64,000 nucleotides of DNA. It comes from Mucilaginibacter sp. L3T2-6 (GTDB lineage Bacteria > Bacteroidota > Bacteroidia > Sphingobacteriales > Sphingobacteriaceae). Shown here in pieces: positions 18,040-26,470 of this stretch. The notes beneath the pieces are model-generated. The model had not been told where the DNA came from and searched no databases. It was given only the letters and a program-made list of their open reading frames with translations. Location of the stretch: the NCBI RefSeq assembly GCF_030519355.1, contig NZ_JAUMKC010000002.1, forward strand, positions 1 to 64,000, given 5' to 3'. The translations under genes were made by a program, and so were the position numbers. Position 1 is the stretch's first letter. Each line of letters begins with the position of its first letter.

Positions 18040-19042
18040 TTTTGAACATCGTCAGGCTGCACATTGCGAATCGGGCGTTACCAGGAACTTATTATATGCT
18101 GCATCAGGCGGCAAAATAACCGAGCCACTGGCCTTCGGCATTGGGGCCGGGCTGTTTTTTGCGTATATTCCTTTTATTAAAGTAAATAAAGGCCCGGCGA
18201 TAGCTTTTCGTACTTTTCCGGGGTATATATTTAAGCGTACGTGCAAGTCGCTGAATATACCGGTCATCAGCAAAAAATTCAGCTCAAAAGAAAAAGCACA
18301 GGCTTACCTGGATGCGAGACTGGAAGAGGGAACACCTGTGGGCTGCCAGGTAGGGGTATATTACCTGCCGTATTTCCCCCGGGAATACCGTTTCCATTTT
18401 AATGCCCACAACCTGGTAGTGTACGGCAGGGAAGATGATACTTATCTGGTAAGTGACCCCATCATGGAAGGCACGAACACCATGAGCAGCTACGAGTTGG
18501 AGCGGGTGCGTTTTGCTAAAGGCGCATTGGCCCCTAACGGGCACATCTATTATCCGAAACAAAACGTACAGATAACCGACGACCGGCTGCGTGAGGCTAT
18601 TAAAGGCGGCATCAAAAAGAATGTTTTTAACATGCTGTACATACCCGGCAGCTTCGCCGGGGTGAGCGGCATCAGGACTACCGGCGAAAAAATAAAAAAA
18701 TGGCGCGATAAGCTTGGGCTTGAAAAAGCCGGCCTGTACCTGGCGCAAATGGTGCGCATGCAGGAAGAGATCGGCACCGGTGGCGGCGGCTTTCGCTATA
18801 TTTACGCTGCATTTTTACAGGAAGCGGATGTTTACCTGCCGGGCAACCAATTAACCCGGATATCAGGTATATTTACTAAGGCCGGCGATATGTGGCGCAC
18901 GGCAGCAGTCCACGCGGCCGGCATTTATAAAGGCCGTATCGGCAGCCAGGACGATTTTAATGTGATGGGCGATTACCTGCTGGAAATTGCCGCACTGGAA
19001 AAAGCAGCTTTTGAAACATTAAAGAAAATTAAATGGCAGTAA
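18029..19042 (+). CDS. BtrH-like N-terminal domain protein, possible acyltransferase
   Basis: A 337-residue protein with a BtrH-type N-terminal domain, marked by the HCESGVTRNLLY motif in which Cys13 fits the nucleophile, followed by a DUF4872-like C-terminal region. BtrH of butirosin synthesis moves an acyl group from an ACP onto a sugar amine with a Cys-dependent mechanism. In this cluster the matching job would be moving the aryl-polyene acyl chain from ACP onto the dialkylresorcinol hydroxyl, giving the flexirubin ester. That is inference. The start overlaps the previous gene by 11 bases, and the stop overlaps the ABC ATPase gene by 10. Confidence 0.85.
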   Translation: MRIDFEHRQAAHCESGVTRNLLYAASGGKITEPLAFGIGAGLFFAYIPFIKVNKGPAIAFRTFPGYIFKRTCKSLNIPVISKKFSSKEKAQAYLDARLEEGTPVGCQVGVYYLPYFPREYRFHFNAHNLVVYGREDDTYLVSDPIMEGTNTMSSYELERVRFAKGALAPNGHIYYPKQNVQITDDRLREAIKGGIKKNVFNMLYIPGSFAGVSGIRTTGEKIKKWRDKLGLEKAGLYLAQMVRMQEEIGTGGGGFRYIYAAFLQEADVYLPGNQLTRISGIFTKAGDMWRTAAVHAAGIYKGRIGSQDDFNVMGDYLLEIAALEKAAFETLKKIKWQ

Positions 19043-19782
19043 GCGTTCCGTTAGCGGTAGACGTTGAGGATATGAGTTTCCGGTACCCCGGCAACGACGT
19101 GGTGGCTTTCTCGCACTTTAACCTGCAGATACCTAAAGGCGGGCGCTTTGGTTTGTTTGGCCCTAATGGCGCCGGTAAAACTACCCTGATGAGCCTGATG
19201 ACCGGTTTACTCACCCCGGCAGAGGGCAGTATAAAGATATTAGGCCAGGATGCGCAATCTAAAAGCGTTCGGAAGCTATTTGGCTTTGTGCCGCAGGATT
19301 TTTCTTTCTATCATGAGCTATCTCCCGTTGAAAACCTGCATTTTTTTGGGGCCTGGGCGGGATTGAGTAAAATCAAAATCAGGCAGCGTGCAGATGAACT
19401 GCTTGAAATATTAGGTCTTACTGATGTACGGGACAAACCGGTAAACAAATTTTCGGGCGGAATGAAGCGCAGGGTTAACCTGGCTATCGGTGTGATCCAT
19501 GAGCCCGGACTGCTGTTCCTGGATGAGCCTACCGTAGGGGTGGATGTGCAAACGCGACATGCCATAATCAACTATTTAATGAATATTAATGAGGCCGGCA
19601 CAACGCTGGTGTATACCTCGCACCAGTTAAGCGAAGCTGAAGGCCTTTGCCAGCAGGTCGCCCTGATGGAAACCGGCAAAATTTGTGCACAAGGCGATTT
19701 GGATATTTTGTTCAAAGAACACAACTCGGCAAGTCTGGAAGAACTGTTTTTAGATTTAACCGGAAAAGATTACCGCGACTGA
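19033..19782 (+). CDS. ABC transporter ATP-binding protein
   Basis: A 249-residue ATPase of an ABC-2 type exporter. Walker A is GPNGAGKTT (residues 43-51), the Q loop is in FVPQDFSFYHELS, the signature is KFSGGMKRRVN and Walker B is LLFLDEPTVGVD. Its stop codon overlaps the permease start (TGATG), so the two form one exporter. Located in the middle of the dar unit, it probably moves the pigment or a precursor towards the outer membrane, where flexirubins reside. Confidence 0.93.
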   Translation: MAVSVPLAVDVEDMSFRYPGNDVVAFSHFNLQIPKGGRFGLFGPNGAGKTTLMSLMTGLLTPAEGSIKILGQDAQSKSVRKLFGFVPQDFSFYHELSPVENLHFFGAWAGLSKIKIRQRADELLEILGLTDVRDKPVNKFSGGMKRRVNLAIGVIHEPGLLFLDEPTVGVDVQTRHAIINYLMNINEAGTTLVYTSHQLSEAEGLCQQVALMETGKICAQGDLDILFKEHNSASLEELFLDLTGKDYRD

Positions 19783-21062
19783 TGCAAAAGCTTTGGGCCA
19801 CCATAATAAAAGATATTAAAATCCTGCTGCGCGATGGAGTCGGGCTGTTGCTGATGTTTGTAATGCCGATTATCCTGGTGATAGTAGTAACCAATATACA
19901 AAACAGCACTTTCCAGGCGGTTAATAAAAACAGGCTGCCCTTGCTTGTTTGCAATAGGGATACAGGTGAATCAAGCAAACAGCTTATTGAAGCCATCGAT
20001 AAACTGGGATTGCTAAAAGTCTCCTTGTTATCAAAAAACGCAACCCGTGCCCAAATAGGAGACGCCATGAAGGATAAAGATGCCCAGCTGGCAATACTTA
20101 TCCCGGCAAGTTTTTCGGCCAATACAAAGGCAAAGGCAAAAAATGCATCAAACAAAGCGTTAAAAAGCTTCGGCTTGCAGGGCGACTCCGTTAAGAACGT
20201 TGTTATAAAAGCAGAATCGCTTACACTTTATTTTAACCCGGTAATACAAGAGTCGTTACGCTTTTCGGTACAGGGGGCCTTGCAGAGCGCGTTGCAATTG
20301 GTCGAGAGCCGCCAAACCCTCCGTACCTTATATTTCGCCATAAACGAGAAACAGCTTTCCGCAAGTCTCGAAAACGAGATGCTGAGTAATCAAACCAGAT
20401 TGAACGCTGTCCCTGTGTTAAAAGATGGCAGCAGAGCCGTCCCCAACGCTTCCCAGCACAACGTACCGGCATGGACAATATTTGCCATGTTTTTTGTTAT
20501 TATGTCGCTCAGCGGCAGCGTAGTGCGCGAAAAAGTAAACGGTAGTTTTATCAGGTTGAAAACACTGCCTACCAATTATATGGTTGGTTTACTATCCAAG
20601 CAGATTACCTACCTGGTGGTTACTTTGGTGCAGGCGGCAGTAATATTTTCAATTGGAATCTGGCTATTCCCGATTATCGGCATACCGGCCCTTAATTTGC
20701 CATCCGATTTGACAGCATTATTTTTTGTGACGCTGGTAACCGGCTGGTGTGCGGTAACATATTCCATTGCTGTGGGTGTTTTTGCGCAGACGCAGGAGCA
20801 GGCTAACGGGTTCGGGGCTGTTTCCATCGTTATACTTTCGGCCGTCGGCGGCCTGATGGTGCCCAGCTTTGCCATGCAGGGCGCTATCAAAACAACTTCC
20901 GCTTTATCGCCGTTACATTGGTCGCTGGAGGCCTATTACGACCTTTTTCTGCGCGGCGGAAATTTAAGCGATGTTGTCGCAAACATTATACCCTTACTTG
21001 TTATTACGCTAATACTTCAGCTTGTTATTTTTTTAGGGCTGAAACGAAAGAATTTAATATAA
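19782..21062 (+). CDS. ABC-2 type transporter permease
   Basis: A 426-residue ABC-2 permease with one N-terminal membrane helix (VGLLLMFVMPIILVIVVT), a large extracytoplasmic region (about residues 45-240) and five or six C-terminal helices (from AWTIFAMFFVIMSLSGSVV to the last LVITLILQLVIFLGL). This is the layout of DrrB/NatB-type exporters. The frame is open from within the ATPase gene, but the ATG at 19782 overlaps that gene's TGA and begins with the conserved KLWATIIKDIKILLRD, so it is the real start. It pairs with the preceding ATPase. Confidence 0.9.
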   Translation: MQKLWATIIKDIKILLRDGVGLLLMFVMPIILVIVVTNIQNSTFQAVNKNRLPLLVCNRDTGESSKQLIEAIDKLGLLKVSLLSKNATRAQIGDAMKDKDAQLAILIPASFSANTKAKAKNASNKALKSFGLQGDSVKNVVIKAESLTLYFNPVIQESLRFSVQGALQSALQLVESRQTLRTLYFAINEKQLSASLENEMLSNQTRLNAVPVLKDGSRAVPNASQHNVPAWTIFAMFFVIMSLSGSVVREKVNGSFIRLKTLPTNYMVGLLSKQITYLVVTLVQAAVIFSIGIWLFPIIGIPALNLPSDLTALFFVTLVTGWCAVTYSIAVGVFAQTQEQANGFGAVSIVILSAVGGLMVPSFAMQGAIKTTSALSPLHWSLEAYYDLFLRGGNLSDVVANIIPLLVITLILQLVIFLGLKRKNLI

Positions 21063-21069
21063 TTGCCTC

Positions 21070-21333
21070 ATGGAGACAACCGAACTGAAAGAGCAGCTGA
21101 AGCGCCAGATTATACAATTTTTAAACTTAACAGACCTTACCCCAGCCGATATTAAAGACGATGAACCGCTGTTTGGCGATGGCCTGGGTTTGGATTCTAT
21201 TGATTCCCTGGAATTAATCGTGTTGATGAAAAAAGAATACGGCATCGATATCCGCGACCCCCGCGAAGGCCGCAAAGTATTAGTAGATGTGGCAACGATG
21301 GCAGAGTATATACAAGCGCATTCTGCGAAGTAA
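21070..21333 (+). CDS. Acyl carrier protein
   Basis: An 87-residue acyl carrier protein with the classic acceptor motif GLGLDSIDSLELIVL, with Ser43 as the phosphopantetheine site. The acidic recognition helix and the C-terminal VDVATMAEYI segment are normal. It closes the plus-strand dar unit, 8 bases after the ABC permease. Together with the ACP at 12001-12258 the cluster has two carriers, which would allow separate pools for the polyene and the resorcinol chains. Confidence 0.92.
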   Translation: METTELKEQLKRQIIQFLNLTDLTPADIKDDEPLFGDGLGLDSIDSLELIVLMKKEYGIDIRDPREGRKVLVDVATMAEYIQAHSAK

Positions 21334-21413
21334 CACCGGGTTGATAAAAGGATCGTGAGTACGGGGAACGAAGCAACTTCTGCACATGGCACGTCAATTG
21401 TCTATCATATTTT

Positions 21414-21446
21414 GTGGTGACGCTAATCCTGAATTTGGGTCGCCAC
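21414..21446. terminator. Hairpin in the gap between convergent units
   Basis: GTGGTGAC at 21414-21421 pairs with GTCGCCAC at 21439-21446 (one G-T pair) across a 17-base loop. It lies in the 177-base gap between the ACP gene and the convergent dehydratase gene. It lacks a strong T tract, so the terminator call is tentative. Confidence 0.35.
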
Positions 21447-21510
21447 TAAATAAAGTTTCATCATCATTCCGCCCAGAGATTGTTTCGTTTCCCGCAATGT
21501 CGGGGGACTA

Positions 21511-21879
21511 TTAGACGTGGTTAAAGGTTCCCTGAAACTTAAAGCAAACCCTGTCTCCTTCGCTCAATTTGGCGGTTACAGCCATCGCGCCATCGCCAAG
21601 CTTATAGCTGATCTCCAAATAAACTGTATGGCTTGCCCCGGGTTCTATCATCCCGGCAAACTTTAAATTATCACCTTTTTTTAGCTGAACCTTATACCCG
21701 AGCGTATCAATTAATACATCTTTCACCACTTGCAGCATGCAGGCCCCCGGAATAACCGGTTGTCCCGGAAAATGTCCTTCGAAGATCTGGCTGTCAGCAT
21801 TTATAGATAATACGGCTTTGATAACGTTATCGGTATGTTCAATACTTTCAACCTTAAAAATTTGTTCGCTTGCTGTCAT
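21511..21879 (-). CDS. 3-hydroxyacyl-ACP dehydratase-like hotdog protein
   Basis: A 122-residue hotdog-fold protein with the FabA/FabZ-type active segment IFEGHFPGQPVIPGACMLQV, where the His is catalytic. It resembles the small dehydratases of aryl polyene clusters (ApeI type). It is the last gene of the minus-strand ketosynthase series, 10 bases after the Cys-less ketosynthase. It probably introduces a double bond in each extension cycle of the polyene. Confidence 0.85.
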   Translation of the reverse strand: MTASEQIFKVESIEHTDNVIKAVLSINADSQIFEGHFPGQPVIPGACMLQVVKDVLIDTLGYKVQLKKGDNLKFAGMIEPGASHTVYLEISYKLGDGAMAVTAKLSEGDRVCFKFQGTFNHV

Positions 21880-21889
21880 AAGAGCGGGA

Positions 21890-22954
21890 CTAAACAGCCG
21901 AAACCAGCATCAGTGAATAATATTTATTTTGGTAATGATTGAGCAGCAGGACTTTTTTGGGTGCATTGATTTTTACATCATCCTCAAGAATCGCGTCAGG
22001 CACTATGCCTTTTTTTACAATATTAGCAGCCAGCCAGAGAGAAAATACTGAAGCCACTGAATATTCACCCGAAAGATGTTTGTAATTGGCAGTAACATTG
22101 TTTTTGAACAAGGACGCGTTCAGCCAGGCATAAATCTCGTCATTTTTAATATCGCCGTTTTTTCCTGTGATCACCAGGTCGATATCCTTAACTGTAAGCG
22201 AATGTTTTTGCAGGAAAGCGGTGATGCGTCTTTCAATGTCCTGGTTATCTGTTGGCTTGTAAAAGGTAGTTAGCCCGGTTAGTTCGGCCAGGTTATCGGG
22301 CGATTCTTTATCGGTCAGCAGGAAAAAACCTGCGCCTTCGCCACCAATCGTCCCCTTTTCGGGTGTGGCAAACAACGACAGGTTGGAAACCGGTTTGCGC
22401 CTGTAAAAGCCCAGGCGGGTAAGGACGGTAAAACTTGTGTCGACCATCTCCTCGGTACCGCCTACCAATATGTTATCGGCCTCCTGCTCCTGGAGCAGCA
22501 TCACTGCATCAAAAAGCGCGCTCTCAAACGAAATCCCCTTATGTACAAAAGTGCTGTTATAGGCGTGGCATTTCAGCATCAGGGCAACCTGTGCCGCAAC
22601 GGTGTTGTGGGTTGATTGAATGAATGCAGTAGGCGGGAGCAATTCTTCCTCTTGCTCGATAATACGCGTTAAGAAAGTGACCGTATCTTCCATACACCCG
22701 AATGCAGTGCCGGTGATAATGGCGCCTGGCATTTCAACGTCCCCATTGTTCAGGCATTCTTTTGCAGCAGCTACGCCCATTTTAATCACATGGCTCATGC
22801 GCCGTATTTGCTTGGGGTCGATGAACTCTTTGTAATCAGGTTCAATGGCAGGCAGGCGCGTAGAGTTATACTCAACAATGTCTGTAAGGATGTCTCCCGT
22901 ACCAAAGGTTCTTTGAGCGGAGATGCAGGCCGATGAGCGTATGTAAACTTTCAT
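21890..22954 (-). CDS. Ketosynthase homologue without catalytic Cys (chain length factor-like)
   Basis: A 354-residue protein with the overall thiolase fold of a beta-ketoacyl synthase, but where active enzymes have TACSSS this one reads STFVHKGISFESALF, with Gly at the aligned Cys position. The two His motifs are also degraded (ITGKNGDIKND, KHLSGEYSVASVF). This is the condition of chain length factors, which pair with an active ketosynthase and set chain length. The partner is very likely the active enzyme encoded one base upstream (22956-24155), as with ApeO and ApeC in aryl polyene synthesis. Confidence 0.85.
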   Translation of the reverse strand: MKVYIRSSACISAQRTFGTGDILTDIVEYNSTRLPAIEPDYKEFIDPKQIRRMSHVIKMGVAAAKECLNNGDVEMPGAIITGTAFGCMEDTVTFLTRIIEQEEELLPPTAFIQSTHNTVAAQVALMLKCHAYNSTFVHKGISFESALFDAVMLLQEQEADNILVGGTEEMVDTSFTVLTRLGFYRRKPVSNLSLFATPEKGTIGGEGAGFFLLTDKESPDNLAELTGLTTFYKPTDNQDIERRITAFLQKHSLTVKDIDLVITGKNGDIKNDEIYAWLNASLFKNNVTANYKHLSGEYSVASVFSLWLAANIVKKGIVPDAILEDDVKINAPKKVLLLNHYQNKYYSLMLVSAV

Positions 22955-22955
22955 A

Positions 22956-24155
22956 TCAGACTGCTGAAAATATTAATGATGTGCAATTACCGCCGAAGCC
23001 AAAGGAATTAGACATTACGTGTTTAATGTGCTTTCCTTTTTGAAATTTGGTCTCAGGTTCAAATGGCACTTCGTGCATTTGAGTTTTAAAGCGCAGGTTC
23101 GGATAAATAATGCCATGCTTTATAGCCAGCACGGAAAATACCGCCTCTACGCCGCCACTGGCTCCAAGCGTATGCCCGGTAAATGATTTGGTAGAGCTCA
23201 TCGGCGGAAAATCCGGCTGAAAAAGACGTTTTACAGCTGTGCCTTCGGCGCTGTCGTTATTGGGCGTACCGGTGCCATGCAGGTTAATATAATCTATATC
23301 CGATGGTTTTAGACCACTTTTTTTTAATGCCTTTTTCATGGCGAGATATGAGCCTGTACCATCGGGTGATGATGCTGTTTGATGATAGGCATCGTTGCTG
23401 TTATTATATCCGCTTAGTTTGCAGTAAACAGGTTTTTTAAGTGTTTTCGCTACCTGTTCAGACACCAAGACTACATAACCCGCGCCTTCTCCAAGATTAA
23501 GGCCTTCCCGGTGCTCGTCAAACGGTTTGCACAGGTCTTTGTCCAAAATCATCAGCGTATTGAAGCCGTTCAGGGTAAATTTAGTCAGTGCGTCAGCCCC
23601 GCCTGCCACCACTACATCCAATATATCATTTTTGATGAGCCTGGCCCCGTAAAATATCGCGTTGGCAGACGATGAGCAGGCTGTACTGATAGTGGTCATA
23701 AAATCGCTGATACCCAGTTGGTCAGCTACAATTTCGGTCATGCTGCCGCACTCATGGTCAAATACGTTTCTAAGCTTGCCTTTGCTGTTATCTGCTAAAA
23801 AATCTACAAAAAACTCCTCGCTCTTATCCATTCCGCCAACGGTGTTTGCAGATACAAAGCCGGTGCGTAATTCATTAAAACCAGGTATGCCGGCGTCCGC
23901 GACGGCCTCTTTTGCAGACACAAGGCTAAGCAACGCCGTGCGGCTGTTATGAGTTGAAAGGCCGGTTCGGGCTATCAATTCCTCATCGGTTAGCTTAACC
24001 TCGGCAACCGGCCGGTCATGCTGGTGGATACTGTCAAACAGCGTTATGTCAGCCATGCCGGCCTCCCCGCGCTCAAATGCAGCAAGGTGTCCGGCAACAT
24101 TTGTTCCGATACCCGAAATAACACCTACTCCCGCTATGTAAACTGACTGCTCCAT
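22956..24155 (-). CDS. Beta-ketoacyl-ACP synthase (active, aryl-polyene type)
   Basis: A 399-residue KAS I/II-type enzyme with an intact triad: Cys160 (TTISTACSSSANAIF), His293 (INLHGTGTPNND) and His328 (SFTGHTLGASGGVEAV). It would catalyse malonyl-ACP condensation on the coumaroyl-primed chain. The start codon overlaps the last base of the upstream half-ketosynthase gene, and the Cys-less homologue follows directly, so three ketosynthase-like proteins are made from one message. The pairing with the Cys-less protein is inferred from known KS-CLF systems. Confidence 0.93.
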   Translation of the reverse strand: MEQSVYIAGVGVISGIGTNVAGHLAAFERGEAGMADITLFDSIHQHDRPVAEVKLTDEELIARTGLSTHNSRTALLSLVSAKEAVADAGIPGFNELRTGFVSANTVGGMDKSEEFFVDFLADNSKGKLRNVFDHECGSMTEIVADQLGISDFMTTISTACSSSANAIFYGARLIKNDILDVVVAGGADALTKFTLNGFNTLMILDKDLCKPFDEHREGLNLGEGAGYVVLVSEQVAKTLKKPVYCKLSGYNNSNDAYHQTASSPDGTGSYLAMKKALKKSGLKPSDIDYINLHGTGTPNNDSAEGTAVKRLFQPDFPPMSSTKSFTGHTLGASGGVEAVFSVLAIKHGIIYPNLRFKTQMHEVPFEPETKFQKGKHIKHVMSNSFGFGGNCTSLIFSAV

Positions 24156-24769
24156 TAACCTAAAATCCTATCCAAATTATCTGCCGAAAATACTACAGAT
24201 TCTTTACTTTTTTTCTTTTCAACCAAAAACAAACCAGCTTTATAATCCTGCTCCAAAACATCCGCCCAGCCGCAAATACAGGCCTGCAGAATATCGTTAT
24301 CCAGCAAATAAATAACTTGCTGCGCTACAAAACCAGCATCAAATGTTTCTTGTATAAAAAAGGCATGTTCTCCTTTAAAATTATGCCTGATACAAATTTC
24401 GCCGATAACGATGTTTGGTAAGGTATATACGAAAACGGCCGGACTCGGGACTTCCTTAATTGTACCCGTATATTTAATATCATTGTCCAGGCTCGAATTG
24501 GCATTAGCTATTATCATGCCCAATCCCTCCGGCTGGTAGGCTGGCTTGTCCAAACTGCCTTCGAGCAATACTTCCGCAGTCAGCCAGCCCAGTTTGCTTA
24601 AATTATCCATTTTATAAAATTTAGGATAATTAAACTGAAAATGCTGATAAACCGACAACAAAAAGCCGGCAACATCCGCACCGGGATTCTCAAACAGCTT
24701 CACGCCGTTTTTAACCACAGTATTGTTGCTGATGACGCAGGAGGATGTTATGTGTTTTTCTGTTGTCAA
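24155..24769 (-). CDS. Half-length ketosynthase-like protein, no catalytic Cys
   Basis: A 204-residue protein that aligns by eye only with the N-terminal half of a beta-ketoacyl synthase: a SKLGWLTAEVLLEG helix, a GMIIANANSSLDND strand, and a NDILQACICGWADVL strand matching NDILDVVVAGGADAL of its neighbour. Where the neighbour has Cys160, this protein has Thr in IQETFDAGFVAQQ. The C-terminal half with both His is absent. It overlaps the next gene by one base and is not a recent frameshift remnant, since its C terminus ends cleanly in charged residues. The start is probably TTG at 24769, as no ATG is available before the upstream stop. Confidence 0.75.
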   Translation of the reverse strand: MTTEKHITSSCVISNNTVVKNGVKLFENPGADVAGFLLSVYQHFQFNYPKFYKMDNLSKLGWLTAEVLLEGSLDKPAYQPEGLGMIIANANSSLDNDIKYTGTIKEVPSPAVFVYTLPNIVIGEICIRHNFKGEHAFFIQETFDAGFVAQQVIYLLDNDILQACICGWADVLEQDYKAGLFLVEKKKSKESVVFSADNLDRILG

Positions 24770-24803
24770 TACCCTCTTAACTTATTACTTAATAAACTTT
24801 GTC

Positions 24804-24887
24804 ATTGCGAGCGAGGAACGAGCGCGGCAACCTCATCGTTATGTATTGTAGAGGATGTTTAGCGACCGTTGCTTCATAACTCGCAAT
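24804..24887. repeat. Intergenic repeat with 8-bp terminal inverted repeats
   Basis: ATTGCGAG at 24804-24811 and CTCGCAAT at 24880-24887 are perfect inverted repeats enclosing GC-rich sequence with GAGGAACGAG. It resembles the short mobile-looking repeats (GTCATTGCGAG type) scattered between genes in many bacteria. It separates the half-ketosynthase gene from the ketosynthase gene upstream. A related GAGGAACGAG tract occurs at 29494-29504. Confidence 0.55.
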
Positions 24888-24903
24888 CGCAAATTTGCTA
24901 ATC

Positions 24904-26025
24904 TTATTTTACTACCACTATTGCCCCGTTACATCCCCCAAACCCCGAAGCCGTTTTTAAAAAATTAGTTGCTGCGATGGGCGTAAGCTCTGCACAAACA
25001 TTTACTTCACTGCTTACCCCCAATTCGTTAAACCCCGGTGTCGGTATCATCAATCCTTCTTTTAGCGACTGCATAGAAACCACCGCTTCAATCAACCCGG
25101 CTGCACCTAATGTATGCCCGTAATAACCTTTTAAGCTATTTAACGGTGTTGATTGCAAACCGGCCAGCCGGACGGCGTTGGCCTCCATCTCATCATTGTA
25201 TGGAGTTGCTGTACCATGGGCTGATATAAAATCAATATCTCCCGGAATTAATCCAGCATTCTGAATAGCTTTTTTTATCGCATACGATAACTCTTCCCCT
25301 GTACGTGAGGGCCCTGAAATATGGTTGGCATCGTTGCTTATTGAGCCCCCTTTAACCTTTAATTGCCCTTTAAATTTTTTATTGACCGACAAGACCACCG
25401 TTGCTGCGCCTTCACCTAAATTTAGGCCGTCGCGCGATGCTTCAAACGGCCTGCAAACTGACGGACTAAGCGCCTGGAAGGATTGAAAGCCCGATACAAC
25501 AAATCTTGAAATCACATCCGCCCCGCAAACAACCGCATTTTCATATTGCCCTGTATGCAACAAACGTGTGCCGGTAATTATCGCCATAACACCCGATATA
25601 CAAGCGTTGGATACAACTATGGGTGGAATCTGGAAACCGAAATAATCAGCGACTAATTTGGCAGATGTGGTCATTGATACCCGTTTGTACAAATCCGGGC
25701 CGTTCTTCCCGGTCTCCAGTAAACTTATATTTCCTTTTGTGCTGGAAATAATTAATGCGGTATTCTTAGTTATGTCAATATCGCTATTTTGTATCGCATC
25801 ACTTATAGATGCAATAAGCAGCTGCTCAAATTTGGTGTAAACGGTAAGGTTAAATTGCTTTTTATCCTCAAATAATGATGAATAGACTGGGGTTTCGGAT
25901 AGATTAACATCGTTATGCAATTTCACCGATGAAACTCCGTTTTTAAGCTGCAAAAAGTTCTCCTCTGTGGTTTTGCCAAGCGGTGAATATATATTATCTG
26001 CAACTATAAAAACATCTGACCTCAT
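24904..26025 (-). CDS. Beta-ketoacyl-ACP synthase (active)
   Basis: A 373-residue ketosynthase, counted from the ATG at 26025, with Cys142 (VVSNACISGVMAI), His270 (ISAHGTATPYND) and His304 (GYYGHTLGAAGL) all present. It is the second active elongating enzyme of this strand and resembles the ApeR-like ketosynthases that add a starter extension in aryl polyene systems. A TTG four codons upstream is possible but the ATG fits the conserved opening (DVFIVADNIYSPLG). It follows the dehydratase gene by 27 bases. Confidence 0.92.
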   Translation of the reverse strand: MRSDVFIVADNIYSPLGKTTEENFLQLKNGVSSVKLHNDVNLSETPVYSSLFEDKKQFNLTVYTKFEQLLIASISDAIQNSDIDITKNTALIISSTKGNISLLETGKNGPDLYKRVSMTTSAKLVADYFGFQIPPIVVSNACISGVMAIITGTRLLHTGQYENAVVCGADVISRFVVSGFQSFQALSPSVCRPFEASRDGLNLGEGAATVVLSVNKKFKGQLKVKGGSISNDANHISGPSRTGEELSYAIKKAIQNAGLIPGDIDFISAHGTATPYNDEMEANAVRLAGLQSTPLNSLKGYYGHTLGAAGLIEAVVSMQSLKEGLMIPTPGFNELGVSSEVNVCAELTPIAATNFLKTASGFGGCNGAIVVVK

Positions 26026-26052
26026 CGTTCTGCTCAAATTTCCGCCATGTTT

Positions 26053-26469
26053 TTATTGCCCAACAAACACCTTCATCTCACACCTGGCGAGCAAAACGTC
26101 GTTCCGCCAAACCTGGCCTGTAAGCATGGTAACGTTAAAAACCTGGTTATCTATCGTTATTTCTGTAGTAATTTCATCCTCAGCAACCGGCAAACTGAAA
26201 ACCTCAAAATCCTTAATCGCACCGATATAGCCGGTCTCAACAGGTCGGTTTTCCTTTTGCGCCATATAGCCCGCGCGCAGGGCCGCAGTTTGCGCTATAT
26301 TTTCCATCAATCCCGCTTCCTGAAGTATGCCGTCCTTTACAAAAACATTATCCGGGCTTATTACAAAGCTGCTGCGTGTAACCGTCTCATCAGCATACAG
26401 CAATCTTCCCACCATTACAAAGGGTTGCTTTTGGGGGATTAACGGAATAATATCATCAATTGGCTGCAT
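26053..26469 (-). CDS. 3-hydroxyacyl-ACP dehydratase (ApeP-like hotdog)
   Basis: A 138-residue hotdog protein starting IDDIIPLIPQKQPFVMVGRL, the typical opening of FabZ/ApeP dehydratases. It lacks the usual His-Phe-Pro motif, with GLMENIAQTAALRAGY as the central helix. The ApeP-type proteins of aryl polyene clusters have the same form and pair with an ApeI-like dehydratase, here at 21511-21879. The frame runs further upstream into fabG, but the ATG at 26469 is only two bases past the fabG stop and begins at the conserved sequence, so it is preferred. Confidence 0.85.
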   Translation of the reverse strand: MQPIDDIIPLIPQKQPFVMVGRLLYADETVTRSSFVISPDNVFVKDGILQEAGLMENIAQTAALRAGYMAQKENRPVETGYIGAIKDFEVFSLPVAEDEITTEITIDNQVFNVTMLTGQVWRNDVLLARCEMKVFVGQ

Positions 26470-26470
26470 A

